A stretch of DNA of 64,000 nucleotides from Cupriavidus oxalaticus (GTDB lineage: Bacteria; Pseudomonadota; Gammaproteobacteria; Burkholderiales; Burkholderiaceae), in the NCBI RefSeq assembly GCF_004768545.1, contig NZ_CP038634.1, positions 868,001-932,000 of the forward strand, given 5' to 3'. Shown piece by piece: positions 27,105-36,620 of this stretch. Every line of letters starts with the position of its first letter. The stretch's first letter is position 1. Both the position numbers and the translations under genes were made by a program. Below the pieces are notes generated by a model. It had not been told where the DNA came from and searched no databases. It saw nothing but the letters and a program-made list of their open reading frames with translations.

Positions 27105-28574
27105 TCAGGATTGTTGCCGCTGGCTCCATCCGCCCCCGAGGCTGCGCACCAGCGACACCGTCGCCGCGGCACGCAAGCCTGCCACCGCATTAGCATCGCG
27201 CTGCGACTGCAGCACGGTGCGGTCGGCGTCGATCACGGTCAGGTAGTCAACGGCACCGGCATCGTAGCGGCTGCGCGAAATGCGCTGCGCCCGTTTCGCG
27301 CCGGCCAGGGCGCCGTCGAGCGCCGTGGCCTGCTGGCTGAGCCAGCGCACATCGGCCAGGCTGTCCTCCACCTCACGGAACGCCGACAGCACGGTCTGCC
27401 GGTAGCGCGCCACGCTCTCCTCGTGCGCGGCGCGGGTGCCAGCCAGGTTTGATCGGTTGCGGCCACCGTCGAGCACGGTCTGCGCCACCGTCGAACCGAC
27501 CAGCGGGCCCAGCAGCCACGTGCGCGACGACCACTGGAACAGGTTCGACAGGTCCGAAGACTCGAAGCCGAACAGCGCCGTGAGCGAGATGCGCGGGAAA
27601 AACGCCGCGCGGGCGATGCCGATGCGCGCATTGGCTGCTGCCATCTGGCGCTCCGCCGCCGCAATATCGGGCCGGCGCTCGAGCAGTTCCGACGGCAGCC
27701 CCGCCGGCACGGCCACCGGAGCGGTATCGAACGGCCGGGCGGCGAGTCCGAACTGCGCGGGCGCCACGCCGGTCAGTACGGCCAGCGCGTGTTCCTGGTT
27801 GGCTCGGCGGCGTTCGATGCCGGCCAGGTCGGAGCGCGCCGTGCCCAGTTCGCTTTCGGCGCGGGCCGGATCCAGGTTGGTGGTCTCCCCTGCTTCGTAG
27901 CGCTTGCGCAGCAGCGACAGCGCGCCCTCACGCAGCCTGATCGTCGCATTGAGCAGCTCGCGGTCACTGTCCAGCGTGCGCAGCGCGAAGTAGGCCTGCG
28001 CCACGTCGGCCTGCAGCGCCAGCTGCACCGACCGGTACAGCTCCTCAGCACCCCGCTCGTCGGCGCGCGCGGCGTTCACGCTGCTGGCCACGCGGCCAAA
28101 CAGGTCAAGCTCATAGCTGGCGAACGCACGGGCCTTGAGCACCGTCCGGGGCGCCACGCGCGCGCCATCGGGCAGCCCCTGCGAGGCGGCCGACGACTGG
28201 GAGCGCGTCGGGTCCAGGCCCACGCTCAGTTGCGGGTACCGGTCCGCCTCGGTGGCGCCGGTGAACGCACGCGCCTGCTTCAGGCGCGCCGCCGCCGCGG
28301 CCAGCTCCTGGTTGTGAGTGTTGGCCGCGTCGATCAGCCGGTCCAGATCGGCATCGCCAAACAGCTTCCACCACTCACCGCGCTGCTGGCCTTCGGCGGG
28401 CGTGGCGGTCTTCCATTGCGCGCTCTCGGCCTGCGCGGCTTCAGCTTCCTTGAAGGCCGGCACGGTGACGGTCTCCGGCACCTTGTAGGTCGGCGCCAGC
28501 GAGCAGCCGGCCAGGATCAGCGCGGCCGCTAGTGTGGCGATTCGGGGCAACTGCGTTGTGATGTGGGCAATCAT
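27105..28574 (-). CDS. RND efflux outer-membrane lipoprotein (OprM/NodT family)
   Basis: 489 residues from ATG 28574, preceded by AAGGAAACAC. The N-terminus is a lipoprotein signal with lipobox LAGC (ALILAGCSLAP), followed by two OEP domains; LVRSLGGGW at the C-terminus is the family ending. It forms the trimeric outer-membrane channel of the tripartite pump encoded immediately upstream. An upstream in-frame extension is created by a dispersed repeat and is not coding. Confidence 0.93.
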   Translation of the reverse strand: MIAHITTQLPRIATLAAALILAGCSLAPTYKVPETVTVPAFKEAEAAQAESAQWKTATPAEGQQRGEWWKLFGDADLDRLIDAANTHNQELAAAAARLKQARAFTGATEADRYPQLSVGLDPTRSQSSAASQGLPDGARVAPRTVLKARAFASYELDLFGRVASSVNAARADERGAEELYRSVQLALQADVAQAYFALRTLDSDRELLNATIRLREGALSLLRKRYEAGETTNLDPARAESELGTARSDLAGIERRRANQEHALAVLTGVAPAQFGLAARPFDTAPVAVPAGLPSELLERRPDIAAAERQMAAANARIGIARAAFFPRISLTALFGFESSDLSNLFQWSSRTWLLGPLVGSTVAQTVLDGGRNRSNLAGTRAAHEESVARYRQTVLSAFREVEDSLADVRWLSQQATALDGALAGAKRAQRISRSRYDAGAVDYLTVIDADRTVLQSQRDANAVAGLRAAATVSLVRSLGGGWSQRQQS

Positions 28575-28630
28575 TTGTGTTTCCTTGACTGTTCTGTGCT
28601 CCGGCGGCTTCAACGCCGCCGAGGTAGCTC

Positions 28631-28662
28631 CCCTCTCCCGCTTGCGGGAGAGGGAAGCAAAC
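28631..28662. repeat. Dispersed intergenic palindromic repeat, copy 1
   Basis: CCCTCTCCCG, loop CTTG, CGGGAGAGGG, then AAGCAAAC. Matches 31 of 32 bases with the copy at 54411-54442. It lies between the RND pump gene and the channel gene, so it may weaken or protect the message. One reading frame through it gives LSRKRER, which lengthens ORFs spuriously. Confidence 0.8.
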
Positions 28663-28667
28663 ATGCG

Positions 28668-31600
28668 TTATTCAGCCAATGCCACAGCATGGTGTTCGAC
28701 TTGCGCCGTCTGCGCGCGGCGCTGGCCACGGGTGGCCAGCAAACGCAACGCCACATAGAACACCGGCGTCAAAAACAGACCGAAGAAGGTCACGCCGAGC
28801 ATGCCCGCGAACACCGCCACGCCCATTGCCTGGCGCATCTCCGAGCCGGCACCGCTGGACACCACCAACGGCACCACGCCCATGATGAAAGCGAACGACG
28901 TCATCAGGATCGGGCGCAGGCGCAGGCGGCTGGCCTCGATCGCGGCCTCGACCACGGTGCGGCCGTGATGCTCCAGCTCCCGCGCGAACTCCACGATCAG
29001 GATCGCGTTCTTGGCCGATAGCCCCACCAGCACGATGAAGCCGATCTGCGTGAAGATGTTGTTGTCGCCTTGCGTCAGCCATACGCCCGTCATGGCGGCG
29101 AGCAGGCTGGTCGGCACGATCAGGATCACGGCCAGCGGCAGCGTCAGGCTTTCATACTGGGCGGCCAGCACCAGGAAAACCAGCAGCACGCACAGCGGGA
29201 AGATCCACACACCCGCATTGCCAGCCAGGATGTCCTGATAGGTCAGCTCGGTCCATTCGAAGCCGATTCCCTTCGGCAGGGTTTCGGCGGCGATGCGCTC
29301 GGCGGCAGCCTGCGCCTGGCCCGACGAAAAGCCCGGCGCCGGGCCGCCATTCAGGTCGGCGGCGGTGAAGCCGTTGTAGCGGATCACGCTGTCCGGGCCA
29401 AAGCCCTGCCTGACCTGCACCAGCGACGACAGCGGCACCATCTCGCCGCTGGCGCTGCGCGCCTTCAGCTGCAGGATGTCCTCGGCATGCTGGCGGTACT
29501 GCGCATCCGCCTGCACCTTGACCTGATAGGTCCGGCCGAACTTGTTGAAGTCGTTGACGTAGGCGGAACCGAGGTAGGTCTGCAGCGTATCGAACACATC
29601 GGTCACCGGCACGCCGAGCTGCTTGGCCTTGGTACGGTCCAGCTGCACATCAAGCTGCGGCACGTTCACCTGGTAGTTGCTGAAGATGCCGGCAAGCTCA
29701 GGCGTGGCGCGCGCCTTGGTCATGAACGCGTTGGTGGCGTCGAACAGTGCGTCATAGCCCAGTGCGGCGCGGTCCTCGATCATCAGCTTGAAACCGCCGA
29801 TCGTGCCCAGGCCCTGAACCGGCGGCGGCGGGAACACGGCAATAAACGCGTCCTGGATCGCGGCATACTTCTTGTTCAGGTCCGCGGCAATGGCCTTGCC
29901 CGACAGCTCCTTGCTCTTGCGCATTTCGAACGGGTCCAGCGTGACAAAGACGATGCCGGCGCTCGGACTGTTGGTGAAGCCGTTGATCGACAGGCCCGGG
30001 TAGGCAACGGCCGATTCCACGCCCGGATGCTTGAGCGCGATCTCCGACATGCGGCGCATCACGTCCTCGGTGCGGTCCAGCGTGGCGCCGTCCGGCAGCT
30101 TGGCAAAGCTGACCAGGTACTGCTTGTCCTGCGCCGGCACAAAGCCCTTCGGCACCAGCTGGAACACGCCCCAGGCGGCCACCAGCATCACCGCGTAGAC
30201 GCCGAAGACCGAGCCCTTGCGGCGGATCACACCCTTCACGCCACGGCCATAGCTTTCGGAGCTGCGGCCGAAAAAGCGGTTGAAGCGGACGAAGAACTTG
30301 CCGAAGACCTTGTCCATGCCACGCGTCAGCCAGTCCTTGGGGGCGTCATGACTCTTCAGCAGCAGGGCCGATAGCGCGGGTGACAGCGTGAGCGAGTTGA
30401 AGGCCGAGATGATGGTCGAGATCGAAATCGTCAGCGCGAACTGCTTGTAGAACTGGCCGGTCAGGCCGGTCATGAAGGCCAGCGGCACGAACACGGCGAT
30501 CAGCGTCAGCGCGATGGCGATGATCGGGCCGCTCACCTCGCGCATGGCCTTGTAGGTGGCTTCCTTCGGCGACAAGCCTTCCTCGATATTGCGCTCGACG
30601 TTCTCCACCACCACGATCGCATCGTCCACCACGATGCCGATCGCCAGCACCAGCCCGAACAGCGACAGCGCGTTGATCGAGAAGCCGAACGCATGCATCA
30701 GTCCGAAGGTGCCGACGATCGACACCGGCACCGCCAGCAGCGGGATGATCGACGCGCGCCACGTCTGCAGGAACAGGATCACCACCAGCACCACCAGCAA
30801 GATCGCCTCGAACAGCGTATGGACCACCGCCTCGATGCTGTGGCGCACGAATTGCGTGGGGTCATAGACGATGCTGTAGGCCACGCCTTCCGGCATGTTC
30901 TGCTTTAGCTCGGCCATGGTCTTGCGCACTTCGTTGGAGATATCGATCGCGTTCGCCCCCGGCGACTGGAAGATCAGCAGTGACAGGGCGGACTTGTTGT
31001 CGAGCTGCGAACGCAGCGCGTATTCCGACGCGCCCAGTTCGATGCGCGCGATGTCCTTCAGGTACGTGACCACACCGTCGGGCGAACTCTTGACGATGAT
31101 GTCACCGAACTCTTCCACGGTCTGCAGCCGGCCCTGCGCGTTCACCGACAGCTGCAGGTCGGTGCCCGGCAGCGCCGGCGACTGGCCGAGCACGCCTGCC
31201 GCCACCTGCACGTTCTGCTCGCGGATGGCGCGCACTACGTCCGATGCGGCGAGGCCGCGCTCGGCGATCTTCTCCGGATTCAGCCACACGCGCATCGAAT
31301 AGTCGCCCGCGCCGAACAGCCGCACCTGGCCCACGCCCTGGATCCGCGCGATGCGGTCCTTCACGTTGATCAGCGCGTAGTTGCGCAGGTAGGTCGTGTC
31401 GTAGCGGTCGTTGGGCGAGACCAGGTGGACCACCATGGTCAGGTCCGGCGAGCTCTTGACCGTGGTGATGCCCAGCCGGCGCACATCCTCCGGCAGGCGC
31501 GGCTCGGCCTGCGAGACGCGGTTCTGCACGAGCTGCTGGGCCTTGTCCGGGTCGGTGCCCAGCTTGAAGGTCACCGTAAGCGTCAGCGTGCCGTCGGTAT

Positions 31601-31853
31601 TGGCCTGCGAGTTCATGTAGAGCATGTCCTCGACGCCATTGATCTGCTCTTCCAGTGGCGTGGCCACGGTCTCGGCGATCACCTTCGGGTTGGCGCCCGG
31701 GAACTGCGCGCGCACCACCACTGACGGCGGCACCACTTCCGGGTACTCCGAGACCGGCAATTTGAACATCGAGATGGCGCCAATCAGGAAGATCAGGACC
31801 GACAGCACGCCCGCGAAGATCGGGCGGTCGACAAAAAATTTCGAGAAATTCAT
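28668..31853 (-). CDS. RND efflux pump inner-membrane transporter (HAE1, MexF-like)
   Basis: 1061 residues, two sets of six membrane segments with large periplasmic loops. It opens NFSKFFVDRPIFAGVLSVLI and has the proton-relay acidic pair in IGIVVDDAIVVVENVER (helix 4). Closest in pattern to MexF/BpeF-type pumps that export chloramphenicol, trimethoprim, quinolones and aromatic compounds. Proton-driven export of drugs or aromatic toxicants from membrane and periplasm. Middle gene of a three-gene operon. Confidence 0.95.
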   Translation of the reverse strand: MNFSKFFVDRPIFAGVLSVLIFLIGAISMFKLPVSEYPEVVPPSVVVRAQFPGANPKVIAETVATPLEEQINGVEDMLYMNSQANTDGTLTLTVTFKLGTDPDKAQQLVQNRVSQAEPRLPEDVRRLGITTVKSSPDLTMVVHLVSPNDRYDTTYLRNYALINVKDRIARIQGVGQVRLFGAGDYSMRVWLNPEKIAERGLAASDVVRAIREQNVQVAAGVLGQSPALPGTDLQLSVNAQGRLQTVEEFGDIIVKSSPDGVVTYLKDIARIELGASEYALRSQLDNKSALSLLIFQSPGANAIDISNEVRKTMAELKQNMPEGVAYSIVYDPTQFVRHSIEAVVHTLFEAILLVVLVVILFLQTWRASIIPLLAVPVSIVGTFGLMHAFGFSINALSLFGLVLAIGIVVDDAIVVVENVERNIEEGLSPKEATYKAMREVSGPIIAIALTLIAVFVPLAFMTGLTGQFYKQFALTISISTIISAFNSLTLSPALSALLLKSHDAPKDWLTRGMDKVFGKFFVRFNRFFGRSSESYGRGVKGVIRRKGSVFGVYAVMLVAAWGVFQLVPKGFVPAQDKQYLVSFAKLPDGATLDRTEDVMRRMSEIALKHPGVESAVAYPGLSINGFTNSPSAGIVFVTLDPFEMRKSKELSGKAIAADLNKKYAAIQDAFIAVFPPPPVQGLGTIGGFKLMIEDRAALGYDALFDATNAFMTKARATPELAGIFSNYQVNVPQLDVQLDRTKAKQLGVPVTDVFDTLQTYLGSAYVNDFNKFGRTYQVKVQADAQYRQHAEDILQLKARSASGEMVPLSSLVQVRQGFGPDSVIRYNGFTAADLNGGPAPGFSSGQAQAAAERIAAETLPKGIGFEWTELTYQDILAGNAGVWIFPLCVLLVFLVLAAQYESLTLPLAVILIVPTSLLAAMTGVWLTQGDNNIFTQIGFIVLVGLSAKNAILIVEFARELEHHGRTVVEAAIEASRLRLRPILMTSFAFIMGVVPLVVSSGAGSEMRQAMGVAVFAGMLGVTFFGLFLTPVFYVALRLLATRGQRRAQTAQVEHHAVALAE

Positions 31854-31956
31854 CTTGGTCTCGGCGAAAGCAGTCCCCGCTGGCGGTCCGCCGGAGCAGA
31901 CGCCATGTGCAACCTCGGCGGGAAATTCGGATTCGGTCTGTGACGGAGGTCGGGAC

Positions 31957-33204
31957 TCAGCTCACGCTGCCCTTGCCGGCCTTGCCGGCCTTCCCCTCAG
32001 CCGCGGCCTGCTTGCGGTCGGTCGTGCTGCCACGCGACTCAAGTTCGCTGCGGTAGGCCATCGCCACCGGCCTCGGGGTCACGGTGTCGCCGGGGCGCAC
32101 GCGCGACAGGCCGTTCACGACGATGTTCTCGCCCGGTTGCAGGCCCTTGCGGATCACGCGCAGCCCTTCGTACGTCGGCCCCAGTTCGACTTCGCGGTAC
32201 GCGAGCTTGCCGCCCTTGTCCACCAGCAGCACGAACTTCTTGCCCTGGTCGGTACCGATGGCGCGGTCGTTGACCAGCGCGGCGGGATACGGCGAGCCGC
32301 CCCCGAGCCTGACCTTCGCATACAGCCCTGGCAGCAGGCGGCGGTCCTCGTTGTCGAAGACCGCGCGCACGCGGATCGTGCCGCTGCGCGTGTCGAGCCG
32401 GTTGTCGATCGAATGGATCCGGCCCTGGTGCGGATTGCCATCCTCGTTGGCCAGCCCCAGTAACACCGGCAGGTCGCCCTTGCCACCACCGGCGCTCGGC
32501 GCCGTGTAGCGCAGGTAGCTCTGCTCGTCGACATCGAAGCTCGCGTACACCGGCGAGACCGATACCACCGTGGTCAGCGGCGGCGATGCCGCGCCGGCCG
32601 CCACGAGGTTGCCCACCGTGATCTCGGCGCGCGACGCCCGGCCTGTGACCGGCGCAACGATGCGCGTGTAGCCCAGGTTCAGCTTCGCCACCTCCAGCGC
32701 CGCCTGCGCGCCGCGGACGTCGGCCGACATCTCGCTGGCCGCGTTGATGCGCTCGTCGAACTCGCGCCGCGAGATCGCGCTATCGTCGAGCAGGCGTTGC
32801 GCGCGCGCCTTTTCGGTCTGCGCATGCGACGCCCGTACCTGCGCCGCAGCCAGCGCCGCCTCGGCGCGCGCCACTTCGGCCGCATAGGGGCGCGGATCGA
32901 TCGTGAACAGCGGGTCGCCCTTCGTCACCATCGAGCCATCGCGGAAATGCACCGTTTCGATCGTGCCGGACACACGGGGACGGATCTCCACACGGTCCAC
33001 GGCCTCGATGCGGCCCGAGAATTCATCCCATTCGGTGATGGTCTGGCCCACCACTGCCGCCACTTCCACAGCCGGTGCCGGCGGCGGCGTGGTGGCCTGC
33101 GCTTCCCCGCCGTGCCAGGGACGCAGCACGGAGGCTGCCACACCGGCCCCCAGCATTGCCACGAGGGCAGCGGCGAGCAGCGTTTGTCGAGACTTGCGAT
33201 TCAT
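31957..33204 (-). CDS. RND efflux periplasmic adaptor (MexE-like)
   Basis: 415 residues. N-terminal membrane anchor or signal (QTLLAAALVAMLGAGVAASV), then lipoyl and alpha-hairpin domains (FSGRIEAVDRVEIRPRVSGTIE to LNLGYTRIVAPVTGRASRAE), beta-barrel and membrane-proximal parts. The C-terminus is rich in Lys and Gly (KAGKAGKGS). It bridges the pump and the outer channel. First gene of the operon, 103 bp before the pump gene, with a perfect 11-bp dyad far upstream. Confidence 0.93.
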   Translation of the reverse strand: MNRKSRQTLLAAALVAMLGAGVAASVLRPWHGGEAQATTPPPAPAVEVAAVVGQTITEWDEFSGRIEAVDRVEIRPRVSGTIETVHFRDGSMVTKGDPLFTIDPRPYAAEVARAEAALAAAQVRASHAQTEKARAQRLLDDSAISRREFDERINAASEMSADVRGAQAALEVAKLNLGYTRIVAPVTGRASRAEITVGNLVAAGAASPPLTTVVSVSPVYASFDVDEQSYLRYTAPSAGGGKGDLPVLLGLANEDGNPHQGRIHSIDNRLDTRSGTIRVRAVFDNEDRRLLPGLYAKVRLGGGSPYPAALVNDRAIGTDQGKKFVLLVDKGGKLAYREVELGPTYEGLRVIRKGLQPGENIVVNGLSRVRPGDTVTPRPVAMAYRSELESRGSTTDRKQAAAEGKAGKAGKGSVS

Positions 33205-33507
33205 CGTTCTTCACTCCATGCATCTTTGAGACTCTTGAGTCGATGCGCCCTTACCTCAATCCAGCCTCAAAACTGGAGGTCGCTGGTGCGCTGGTGGCCA
33301 TAAAAGCTCCGATCGCCATTTCAGCGTACGGAACATGCAGTTCCCGACTCTTGACCCAGGCAGCGCACCCTTGGCATATCGGCGGCACCCGAACGGACCA
33401 TAACTACGATTCTATTAGTCGTAGTTATGAAGCGCAAGCAGTTTTTGATGGTGCAACGCTGCCCACCTGCATGTGCAGCAGTGGGATCTTGTCGCTGGGC
33501 TGGCCCC
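33205..33507. other. 303-bp control region of the RND operon
   Basis: Non-coding stretch between the adaptor start and the 3' end of the thioredoxin-reductase-like gene. Its only clear feature is the long dyad at 33399-33429, about 195 bp upstream of the adaptor gene. No terminator for the neighbouring gene was recognised. Confidence 0.6.
33399..33429. promoter_or_regulatory. Perfect 11-bp dyad upstream of the RND operon
   Basis: CATAACTACGA, 9 bases, TCGTAGTTATG: exact arms, AT-rich in GC-rich surroundings, the hallmark of a dimeric repressor or LysR-type operator. Its half-site TCGTAGTT recurs at 27056-27063 in the Rrf2 upstream region. Confidence 0.65.
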
Positions 33508-35259
33508 TCAGGCAGGCGTAGCCTGACGTGCGGTGCGTGCTTCTGTCAGGAAGCGATGAATCTGTGCGACCACGGCCGCGCCCTCGCCGACCGCCGACGC
33601 GACGCGCTTGGTGGAACCCGAACGTACGTCGCCGGTCGCGAACACGCCTTGCACGCTTGTCTGCAGCGGCAGGGCTTGCGGCGGCGCATCGGCGACGTCG
33701 GGGCCAGTCAGCACGAAGCCCTTGTCATCGAGCGATACCCCGCAGGTCCGCAGCCACCCCGTGTTCGGCTCGGCCCCGATGAACACGAACAGGTGATGGG
33801 TCGTCATGCTGCCCTCGGCGCCTCCTGCGCCACGATAATGCACCCGTTCAAGTTGCGTCTTGCCTTCCAGCGCGCGGAGCTCGATGCGCGTATGCAAAGT
33901 CAGGTTCGGCAGCGACTTGATGCGTTCCACGAGATAGCGCGACATGCTGTCGTCCAGCGTCGTGCCCCGGATGAACATGTGCACATGTTCGGCGTGCAAT
34001 GAAAGGAAGACGGCCGCCTGTCCCGCCGAATTGCCGCCCCCGATCAGCAGAACGGGCTCGTTCCGGCACAACCTGGCCTCGAGCGGCGTTGCCCAGTAAT
34101 AGACGCCGCCACCCTCGAAGCGCGCCAGGCCGTCCACCGCCGGACGTCGATACTCGGCGCCCGAGGCGATCACCACGGTGCGCGAGCAGATGCGTTGACC
34201 GTCGGCAAGCTCGACGACAAGCGGCTGCTTGTCGCAATACAGAGCCTTGACTTCGCACGGGATACCGATATGGGCGCCGAATTTCTGCGCCTGGACGAAA
34301 GCGCGGCTCGCCAGCTCGTGCCCCGTGATGCCGGTCGGGAATCCGAGGTAGTTCTCGATACGCGCGCTCGAGCCCGCCTGCCCACCCGGCGCACGACAGT
34401 CGAACACAACCACGGACAAGCCTTCGGATGCTGCATAGACAGCGGTCGCCAGTCCGGCGGGCCCGGCGCCGATGATTGCCACATCGTAGACGTGGCTCGG
34501 CTTGAATTCCGGCACCAGTCCCAGGCACGATGCAAGCTGCCCCACATCCGGATTCCGCAAGGTAGTGCCGTTGGGGCAGACTACCAGCGGAAAGTCGTCA
34601 GGCTGGGGCGTCAGGTGCTCGAGCAGTGCAATGGCATCCACATCGGCCTCGGCGTCGAGGGCCATGTATGGAAAGCCATTGCGCCGCAGGAAATCCTGTA
34701 GCGCCAGCAGGCGCGGATTGCCGGCAGCGCCGACGATCACGAGCCCGCGCCCACGCTCGACCGCCAGCGCACGCCGCAGGATCAGCGCGCGCATGATTTT
34801 CTCGCCGATATCGGCTTCCCGAATGATCAGTGCGCTGAGGTCATCCGGTCGCAGCAGCAACGCGTCAACATCTTCGTCGACGTGCGCATCCACCACGGCC
34901 GGCTTGCTCGATAGTTGCGTGATATCCGAAGTAAATTCGCCGTGCTGCGTATAGATGTGGATGATCCGCTTTTCACGCAGGCCTTCGGGAGCAACGATGC
35001 GGACCTTCCCCGAGAGGATGACGAATACACCGGGACACGTATTGCCAACCCGGTACAGATATTCCCCGCGAGCGTAGTGGCAGACGCTGGCGAAGCGCCG
35101 CACCCGTTCGATTTCCGCTTCCGTCAGGACCGGGAACATCTGCTGATAACGAGGGTGTTCCCGCACGCTGGAGTCCTCGGCATCGCCGCTGGCGTACTGC
35201 TCCCCGCCCGGCACTTCCCGGGCATGCATGTCGCCTTCCGCATTCGATTCGATGCTCAT
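33508..35259 (-). CDS. Thioredoxin-reductase-like flavoprotein fused to a cyclic-nucleotide-binding domain
   Basis: 583 residues in three parts. Residues about 35-150 are a CRP-type cNMP-binding fold (FPVLTEAEIERVRRFAS...GVFVILSGKVRI). Residues about 165-250 look like a glutaredoxin-type fold without its CxxC (GLVIVGAAGNP...VVCPNGTTLRNP). The rest is a two-domain FAD/NAD(P)H thioredoxin reductase (AIIGAGPAGLATAVYAASEG, GGGNSAGQAAVFLS, GVFATGDVR). Where thioredoxin reductase has CxxC, this protein reads YYWATPLEAR, so the disulfide is missing; relatives with this fusion are, as I recall, similar. Electron acceptor unknown. Confidence 0.85.
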   Translation of the reverse strand: MSIESNAEGDMHAREVPGGEQYASGDAEDSSVREHPRYQQMFPVLTEAEIERVRRFASVCHYARGEYLYRVGNTCPGVFVILSGKVRIVAPEGLREKRIIHIYTQHGEFTSDITQLSSKPAVVDAHVDEDVDALLLRPDDLSALIIREADIGEKIMRALILRRALAVERGRGLVIVGAAGNPRLLALQDFLRRNGFPYMALDAEADVDAIALLEHLTPQPDDFPLVVCPNGTTLRNPDVGQLASCLGLVPEFKPSHVYDVAIIGAGPAGLATAVYAASEGLSVVVFDCRAPGGQAGSSARIENYLGFPTGITGHELASRAFVQAQKFGAHIGIPCEVKALYCDKQPLVVELADGQRICSRTVVIASGAEYRRPAVDGLARFEGGGVYYWATPLEARLCRNEPVLLIGGGNSAGQAAVFLSLHAEHVHMFIRGTTLDDSMSRYLVERIKSLPNLTLHTRIELRALEGKTQLERVHYRGAGGAEGSMTTHHLFVFIGAEPNTGWLRTCGVSLDDKGFVLTGPDVADAPPQALPLQTSVQGVFATGDVRSGSTKRVASAVGEGAAVVAQIHRFLTEARTARQATPA

Positions 35260-35513
35260 CGCTAATCCCCCTGCTTGGCACTGCCACGATCACTATAGGT
35301 GAGGTGGCTGCAAGCATGGGACGGTTCCGGCGGCTGCCGCCGGGACCTCGGGGGCCGCGCATCGATGAAGAGCAGAGCGCTGTCGTTCACAGCTTGCCAT
35401 GTACCGTTGGCGACACTGCACAGCCTGTGAGTTCCTGGCGGCCCTGACCGCGGGGCTGGCACAGGAAGCACCTCATGAGGCGGATCGAAAGAAATCTTCA
35501 GCGCTTGGTACCG

Positions 35514-36575
35514 CTACCGGCCCGCAGCACCATAGCGCAACGCGAACTGCCAGCCCAGCTCGGCCAGCGGCACGGCCTTCCGGCCCGTCTCCATGGCATC
35601 GGCCGCGGCCGCGTTGCCCTGGCGGGCGCGCTGGCCGATGCCGTGCATGATCGCCGCGAGCCGGAAGAAGTTGTAGGCAAGATAGAAGTCCCAGTGTTCG
35701 AGCGCGTGCGTGCCGTTGCTCTCGCCATACCAGCGCAGGTAGGCCTGCTCGTTGGGAATGCCGAGCGCCTGCAGGTCCAGTCCGCCGATGCCGCGCCACA
35801 GGTCGGCCGGGATATGCCAGCTCATGCAGTGGTAGGCCAGGTCAGCCAGCGGGTCGCCCAGCGTGGACAGCTCCCAGTCCAGCACGCCCAGCACGCGCGG
35901 CTCGGTCGGGTGGAACACCAGGTTGTCCATGCGGTAGTCGCCGTGCACGAGGCAGGTCCGGTCGGCATCGGGAACGTGGTGCGGCAGCCATTCGGCCAGC
36001 GCCGCCAGTGCCGGGTTGCCGTCCATGCCGGCATCGCGGCACTGGGCGGACCAGCGTGCGAGCTGGCGCGCCACGTAGCCGCCGGTGCGCCCGTAATCCT
36101 GCAGGCCGGCGGCGCGGTAGTCCACCCGGTGCAGCGCGCCGATCACGCGGTTCATCTCGCGGTAGTGGGCGGCGCGCTGCCCGCGTGCCACACCAGGCAG
36201 CGACTGGTCGTAGATGACGCGGCCCTGCAGGAAGTCCATCACGTAGAACGCGCTGCCGACGACGGAGAGGTCCTCGCTGTACAGGTGGACCCGCGGCACC
36301 GGCACGTCGCTGTCGCGCAGCGCCTGCATGACGCGGAACTCACGGTCGATGGCATGCGCCGATGACAGCAGCTGTCCCGGCGGCCTGGTGCGCAGCACGT
36401 ACTGCTGCGCACCGCACGCGATCCGGTAGGTCGGGTTGGACTGGCCGCCTGCCAGGCGCTCCAGCGTCAGCCGGGGCTGCGCGATCAGGCCTTCGCGGTG
36501 CAGCAGCGCCGCCAGCGCGGCGTTGTCGAATCCCGTGCCGCCTGCGTCGGGCGGCGCCGCTTGGGCTGCTTGCAT
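35514..36575 (-). CDS. APH-fold phosphotransferase (ACAD10/11 N-terminal-like)
   Basis: 353 residues, aminoglycoside phosphotransferase/choline kinase fold. RLAGGQSNPTYRI is the nucleotide loop, CLVHGDYRMDNLVF carries the catalytic Asp and LGVLDWELSTLGDPLADLAY the metal-binding Asp. This sequence pattern belongs to the family next to acyl-CoA dehydrogenases, whose eukaryotic fusions phosphorylate 4-hydroxy acids before CoA-level oxidation. No acyl-CoA dehydrogenase is adjacent here; it follows pntB by 46 bp and may be its last cistron. Confidence 0.87.
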   Translation of the reverse strand: MQAAQAAPPDAGGTGFDNAALAALLHREGLIAQPRLTLERLAGGQSNPTYRIACGAQQYVLRTRPPGQLLSSAHAIDREFRVMQALRDSDVPVPRVHLYSEDLSVVGSAFYVMDFLQGRVIYDQSLPGVARGQRAAHYREMNRVIGALHRVDYRAAGLQDYGRTGGYVARQLARWSAQCRDAGMDGNPALAALAEWLPHHVPDADRTCLVHGDYRMDNLVFHPTEPRVLGVLDWELSTLGDPLADLAYHCMSWHIPADLWRGIGGLDLQALGIPNEQAYLRWYGESNGTHALEHWDFYLAYNFFRLAAIMHGIGQRARQGNAAAADAMETGRKAVPLAELGWQFALRYGAAGR

Positions 36576-36620
36576 CGATTCGTTCTCCGTGTGGCCTTCG
36601 TTGTCGGCTTGCCGCGCGGC

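Noticed and set aside
33508..35259. Plain thioredoxin reductase (trxB)
   Set aside because: The redox CxxC is missing and there are extra N-terminal cNMP-binding and thioredoxin-fold regions.
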